From Arachidicoccus ginsenosidivorans (GTDB lineage Bacteria > Bacteroidota > Bacteroidia > Chitinophagales > Chitinophagaceae): a stretch of DNA of 64,000 bases. The translations under genes were made by a program, and so were the position numbers. The stretch is taken from NCBI RefSeq assembly GCF_007971385.1, contig NZ_CP042434.1, positions 3,224,001 through 3,288,000 on the forward strand. The letters are read 5' to 3'. The notes beneath the pieces were generated by a model. It saw only the letters and a list, made by a program, of their open reading frames with translations, did not search any database and had not been told where the DNA came from. Numbering within the stretch: position 1 is the stretch's first letter; every line of letters begins with the position of its first letter. Below, one piece after another: positions 60,103 to 64,000 of this stretch.

Positions 60103-60966
60103 TTATCCCAGCTGAGAAAGTAAGATTTGTCCGTCGATAAAAGTGATCTGTACCATTTGGTTAGGATGGCAGCCTTGGGCAGTTTTGGGATCTGTTGGTA
60201 CTTTAAGGATTTCTTGATTTACAGCAATTTCAATAATAAAGGCGGACTCAAAAGGATATACGCGTAAAATTTTACCAATCAGGCTGCTTTTATTTTGAGT
60301 GGGATGCAGTGCTGTTCCTCGTAATTGATGGGCGTTACCATGCTTTAGTTCAACCAATTGATCTATTTGCCCATTAATGTCATTTGGGTCATGTGATACT
60401 AATAAGGTGGTAAATTTTAATTCCTTGTGGAGGATTTTTAATTCAGCTCTTAATTGTTGTGCCAATTGATAATCCAATGATGAGAAAGGTTCGTCTAATA
60501 ATAATATAGTCGGCTTTCTGGCAAGTGCACGGATAATCGCCAATCTTTGTTGTTGCCCGCCTGATAAAGTAGCCGGCTTTCTACTACGTAAGGATTGCAT
60601 GTCAGTTATGTTAAGCAAGCGTTGCAAATAACTTTGATCCTTTGGATTGTTTGCTGCATATAATAGGTTTTCCATAACTGTCATGTTCGGAAAAAGGGCG
60701 AGTTCCTGAAAAACAAATCCCAGATGCCTTTTTTGAATCGGTAGGTTGACCTTATTTAAATGGTTGAACCATATTTGCTGATTGACCTCAATAACACCCT
60801 GATCTGGTTTGAGTAGACCCGCAATCATTCTGAGCAGACTTGTTTTCCCAACACCAGACTTTCCATAAATGACAACAAATTCACCGGTACCGATTTCCAG
60901 GTTGACACGCAACGGCTGGGAGTACAGCGTCGTAGGGATTGCTTTTTCTATGGAGATCTTTATCAT
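60103..60966 (-). CDS. modC: Molybdate ABC transporter ATP-binding protein
   Basis: 287 residues. Walker A GKSGVGKT at 35-42, signature LSGGQQQR near 134, Walker B ILLLDEPFSSLD, H-loop VSHDPND. The last 60 residues form the TOBE/MOP domain typical of ModC. It hydrolyses ATP to import molybdate with ModA and ModB. Its start overlaps the modB stop by 4 bases, and the operon order modA-modB-modC is standard. Confidence 0.93.
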   Translation of the reverse strand: MIKISIEKAIPTTLYSQPLRVNLEIGTGEFVVIYGKSGVGKTSLLRMIAGLLKPDQGVIEVNQQIWFNHLNKVNLPIQKRHLGFVFQELALFPNMTVMENLLYAANNPKDQSYLQRLLNITDMQSLRSRKPATLSGGQQQRLAIIRALARKPTILLLDEPFSSLDYQLAQQLRAELKILHKELKFTTLLVSHDPNDINGQIDQLVELKHGNAHQLRGTALHPTQNKSSLIGKILRVYPFESAFIIEIAVNQEILKVPTDPKTAQGCHPNQMVQITFIDGQILLSQLG

Positions 60967-61646
60967 AGATGAACACGGTTGTCAAATAGTCTTTTATTCA
61001 GGCCATAAGTAATCAGTAATATTACAAAGGAAATAATAATCAATACCAAGGAATAAATATGTGCAGACCTAAAATCCAGGGATTCGACCGCATCATAAAT
61101 GGCAATAGAGGCCACTTTGGTGGATCCTTCAAGATTACCACCAATCATGAGTACAACGCCAAATTCTCCTAGTGTATGCGCAAAAGTCAGCACCATGCCA
61201 GTAAGTATTGCAGGCTTTATATTAGGAAGCAATACTTTGAACATGGTCTCCTTTTTAGATTTTCCTAATGAGTAGGAAGCTTCTTTAAGGTTTGGGGCAA
61301 GCGCCTGTAAGCCCGCCTGGAGTGGATGAATCATAAAGGGGAGACTGTATATTAAAGAACCCAAAACGAGACCTGAAAAAGAGAAGACTAGGCGCAAATT
61401 AAAATAGGAATCCAGGAATTTTCCAAAAAAATTATTGGGGCTGAATGCAACCAACAGATAAAAACCTAAAACTGACGGAGGTAAAACGAGGGGTAGGCTG
61501 ACGATGGCTTCCAGGATGGATTTTCCTCTAAAGGTCTTGAATGCTAAAAAGGAGGCTATTGGTATCCCGATAATCAAGAGCAGAACTGTCGTGATCAGAG
61601 ACAGTTCAAGACTCAAAATAAGTGGTTGGAAGTTAAAATCCATCAA
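60963..61646 (-). CDS. modB: Molybdate ABC transporter permease
   Basis: 227 residues with five to six membrane spans. The EAA loop region is FAHTLGEFGVVLMIGGNL, followed by KVASIAIYDAVESLD, as in ModB/CysT permeases; the first spans include LPLVLPPSVLGFYLLVAFSP. It forms the channel of the molybdate importer. Twelve bases separate it from modA; it overlaps modC by 4 bases. Confidence 0.94.
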   Translation of the reverse strand: MMDFNFQPLILSLELSLITTVLLLIIGIPIASFLAFKTFRGKSILEAIVSLPLVLPPSVLGFYLLVAFSPNNFFGKFLDSYFNLRLVFSFSGLVLGSLIYSLPFMIHPLQAGLQALAPNLKEASYSLGKSKKETMFKVLLPNIKPAILTGMVLTFAHTLGEFGVVLMIGGNLEGSTKVASIAIYDAVESLDFRSAHIYSLVLIIISFVILLITYGLNKRLFDNRVHL

Positions 61647-61658
61647 TTAGCTTTTTAT

Positions 61659-62429
61659 TTATTTTACGTTATACCCAAAGTAGGTGAAAATTGCTTTTCC
61701 CTGTGCGCTAAACAGAAATTGATAAAAGTCTTTTGCCTGTTTTAACTGGTCACTATTTGCGTTACCTGCATGTTTTAAAATGATGACACCCTGATCGATA
61801 GGCTCGTATAAATTACTGCTAATTTCTGTCCATTTGCCTTTGTGTCTTAGTTCTGGGCTTTGGACAATGGACAAGGCCGTAAAGGCCACATCAGTGGCAC
61901 CACTTAACTGGTATTGATTTACCTGGGATATACTTTCGCCAAAAACTATTTTATTTTTAATGGATGCATAAATGCCTGCTTTTTTCAAAGCTGTAATGGC
62001 GGCTACTCCATAGGGGGCCGTCTTTGGACTGGCCACTGCAATGCTTTTGATGGCTGGGTTTTTGAGTGCATCCAAACCAGTAACGGGCAGATCTTTAGTG
62101 GTCCATAATACAAGTTTGCCTGCCGCATAAACCTTAGGTTTGGTTAAAGCGTTGCCCGCGTTAAAAATGGTCTTGGCATACAGCATGTCGGCAGACATGA
62201 AAATATCATAGGGGGCGCCATGTTCAATTTGTGCGGTCAATTTGCCAGAAGAACTGACAATAAGTTCTATTTTCCCAGGATGTCCTTTTTGGAATGCCTT
62301 TTTTAGTGAATCGGTTACAAACTGCGCATTGGCTGCAACGGCTATACGAAGGTTCTGGCCATCTGTTTTAACCAGACTAGCAGTAAATACGAGGCCCAGC
62401 AGAATACTCATTTTAATGATGTGACGCAT
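61659..62429 (-). CDS. modA: Molybdate ABC transporter substrate-binding protein
   Basis: 256 residues from the ATG at 62429 (MRHIIKMSILLG); the frame is open 14 codons further but that part is not signal-like. Signal peptide ends near TDGQ. The core LRIAVAANAQFVTDSLKKAFQKGHPGKIELIVSSSGKLTAQIEHGAPYDIFMSADM and later NPAIKSIAVASPKTAPYGVAA are typical of ModA, which binds molybdate or tungstate. A -7 box (TAATTTTG, minus strand 62469-62476) lies upstream, without a clear -33. No molybdenum-cofactor riboswitch structure is evident. Confidence 0.92.
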   Translation of the reverse strand: MRHIIKMSILLGLVFTASLVKTDGQNLRIAVAANAQFVTDSLKKAFQKGHPGKIELIVSSSGKLTAQIEHGAPYDIFMSADMLYAKTIFNAGNALTKPKVYAAGKLVLWTTKDLPVTGLDALKNPAIKSIAVASPKTAPYGVAAITALKKAGIYASIKNKIVFGESISQVNQYQLSGATDVAFTALSIVQSPELRHKGKWTEISSNLYEPIDQGVIILKHAGNANSDQLKQAKDFYQFLFSAQGKAIFTYFGYNVK

Positions 62430-62758
62430 ATAATTAATTTGCTGTTTGTTTTTAAATCTACTCCCAGTCAAAATTAGCCTATTTTACACAAAGTGTTGTG
62501 TGGGAGGCTTAGGTTAGGGGTCTGTATTTCAGATAAATATATTTTGAATTTAAAATTAAGCTAATATATTTATTTTGGTTGTCTGGTATTAGGGGTAGTG
62601 GCTTTGAGTACAGTGGACAACCTCTTTAAAATTGATGGTTAGTGCTTAATTTTACATTGTTGGAAGACGTTTAGATCTTCCGGGCTTTCGTTGAGTGGGT
62701 ATGTATATATCGTATATGTCGTGAATAGCGAAGGCTTTTCGATACAAAATTTCTAGCA

Positions 62759-63538
62759 ATGGCAATAGAGGAGACTTATAATGAAAAGCAGGGACATTGG
62801 ATGCTGGCCAGGTTGGGTAAACAGGTGCTGAGACCGGGAGGAATAGCACTAACCCGTATATTATTGTCTCAATTAAAAATTAATAACCAGGACGACCTTG
62901 TCGAGTTTGCGCCGGGGCTTGGCCTTACTGCGAATATGGCCTGTGAATATAAGCCACACAGTTATACAGGGATAGATAGAAATGAGCAGGCCGCAAGGCG
63001 GGCCAGGGAAAGTATCCATTTTTCAAAGGCCAGGGTGATTGTTGGTGACGCCATGGCCACTTCTTTGCCGGATCAGTATGCGACAAAAGTATTTGGTGAG
63101 GCCATGCTAACCATGCATCCAATAGACACCAAGGTGCAAATTATAAAAGAAGCTGCCAGAATTTTAAAGCCTGGAGGCTATTACGGCATTCATGAGCTCT
63201 GTATTCAACCAGAAGATATCAGTGAATCAGACCAAAAACGAATTTTTAAGGATCTTGGTTCCAATATGCGGGTACATGCACATCCTTTGACTATACCTGC
63301 ATGGCGATCATTACTACAGGAAGAAGGATTTGAGATATTGAGTGTTGAGACCACGCCAATGGCACTACTCGAATTTGATCGCTTGATTCAGGATGAAGGC
63401 ATTGTCCGTACCTTAAAGATTGTATTCAACGTGTTAACACATAGGGCACTGCGCAAACGAATTTTGCATATCAGAGAGATGTTTAGACGGCACCAAAATG
63501 ATATAGAAGCGGTGGCAATAATTGCCAGGAAAAACTAG
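62759..63538 (+). CDS. SAM-dependent methyltransferase
   Basis: 259 residues. Motif I is LVEFAPGLGLTANMA (about 43-57), followed by the acidic GIDRNEQAARRAR segment, VIVGDAMATSLPD and LKPGGYYGIHEL, the class-I Rossmann order. The C-terminal half (LTIPAWRSLLQEEGFEILSVETTPMALLEF) fits small-molecule methyltransferases of the Methyltransf_11/25 type. It is an isolated gene; the substrate is unknown. Confidence 0.88.
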   Translation: MAIEETYNEKQGHWMLARLGKQVLRPGGIALTRILLSQLKINNQDDLVEFAPGLGLTANMACEYKPHSYTGIDRNEQAARRARESIHFSKARVIVGDAMATSLPDQYATKVFGEAMLTMHPIDTKVQIIKEAARILKPGGYYGIHELCIQPEDISESDQKRIFKDLGSNMRVHAHPLTIPAWRSLLQEEGFEILSVETTPMALLEFDRLIQDEGIVRTLKIVFNVLTHRALRKRILHIREMFRRHQNDIEAVAIIARKN

Positions 63539-63648
63539 CAGCAATCCAATATAGTTATTTATTGGAATCCGCGGATTATAAATTGGCCATTGTATAACCC
63601 ACCTGATAATATGGGCAAACCCCGCAATGGAAAAGATCGCCTTTGCGT

Positions 63649-64000
63649 TTATGGTCTTGGATAATTGGATTCAGCCTGCGCCTTAGCCGTTGTCTGAGAA
63701 ATGGGCGTACGATTTAGCATAGCACTGATTTGGCTTACCAAATCTATTGATGCGTTGATTTCATCTTTTCTGATAGCCAGGCTTTCAATATTAAAGCCAA
63801 ACGGCACACATCTTTGCTTACAAAATTCAATAAGCGCTGCTGCGTTATCCAGACAGGCTTTTAAGGAGTCCTCCAGCATATTATCCGACTGCAATAAGGA
63901 CTCTTTAAGCTGCTCAGGAATATGGATACCCAGCCATTCCATAAAACGAAGTGTTTTAACTGAACCACAAACAGTTAAAGTGAAAATCAGGGTTGGTGGC
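63649..64000 (-). CDS. Methylenetetrahydrofolate reductase-like protein (partial, C-terminal end only)
   Basis: The frame continues through the ATG at 63942 to the window edge, giving PPTLIFTLTVCGSVKTLRFM and then EWLGIHIPEQLKESLLQS. It goes on to ALIEFCKQRCVPFGFNIESLAIRKDEINASIDL. The combination of a strand ending CGS-KTL, the WLGI-IP segment and PFGFNIESLAIR is the C-terminus of the MetF-like reductase fold found in Bacteroidota. About 117 residues are in the window; the flavin and folate site lies outside. The MetF identity is an inference from the C-terminal segment only. Confidence 0.7.
   Translation of the reverse strand, partial: PPTLIFTLTVCGSVKTLRFMEWLGIHIPEQLKESLLQSDNMLEDSLKACLDNAAALIEFCKQRCVPFGFNIESLAIRKDEINASIDLVSQISAMLNRTPISQTTAKAQAESNYPRP

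Noticed and set aside
62430..62560. Molybdenum-cofactor riboswitch before modA
   Set aside because: I could not identify the required stems; the region is AT-rich and unstructured by eye.

Overview
The window looks like a chromosomal segment of a Bacteroidota bacterium, most likely of the Chitinophagaceae. The signs are Bacteroidota-type promoters (-7 box TAnnTTTG, in places with an upstream TTTG), type IX secretion genes (gldK, gldN), a fused SecDF, a HU/SPOR-type envelope protein, the Bacteroidota forms of RpoC and SucA, and many short SCxK-like lipoprotein signals. I see no CRISPR array, no rRNA and no complete autonomous transposon.

Layout. 0-14 kb: a partial esterase, an OmpH/Skp chaperone, rpoC (without rpoB beside it, with its own promoter), an NAD(P)-binding oxidoreductase, mutY, a DMT exporter, a HesB-like protein, two small unknown proteins, tatA, then gldN and gldK (gldL and gldM are absent between them). 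14-23 kb: groEL-groES, a HU/SPOR envelope protein, a small membrane protein, an FKBP lipoprotein and secDF. 23-33 kb: two tandem MacB/FtsX-like permeases, then the 2-oxoglutarate dehydrogenase pair sucA-sucB and rpsT. 33-38 kb: a serpin lipoprotein, guaA, a tRNA with anticodon CAT, and a small accessory module (a DUF2188 protein plus a protein with an N-terminal FINCPFDE motif). The second gene of that module is split by a 500-bp non-autonomous element with 5-bp target duplications; removing the element restores the reading frame exactly.

38-56 kb: an AraC fragment, a cupin/DoxX/AraC operon, a two-component system, a small EamA protein, an LTA-synthase-type sulfatase, two related PAP2 phosphatases flanking a P1B-4 heavy-metal ATPase, an outer-membrane factor/MFP/RND efflux operon, and an ABC ATPase with a small membrane partner. 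This stretch looks more GC-rich than its neighbours and may have been acquired; the genes suggest metal efflux and envelope remodelling. 56-64 kb: gene debris (RHS, IS30 transposase, a duplicated 3' end of a histidine phosphatase), DUF4142 and cupredoxin genes, the histidine phosphatase itself, a small lipoprotein, modABC molybdate uptake, a methyltransferase and the C-terminal end of a methylenetetrahydrofolate reductase-like protein.

A major caveat is that seven genes (groEL, sucA, the LTA-synthase-like gene, the P1B ATPase, the MFP, the RND pump and the cupredoxin) are broken by nine single-base losses. Eight of them lie in runs of identical bases, and adding one base restores a full-length family member in every case. 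Consensus errors in the assembly are the simplest explanation, so these genes are annotated as whole genes with the frameshift stated.
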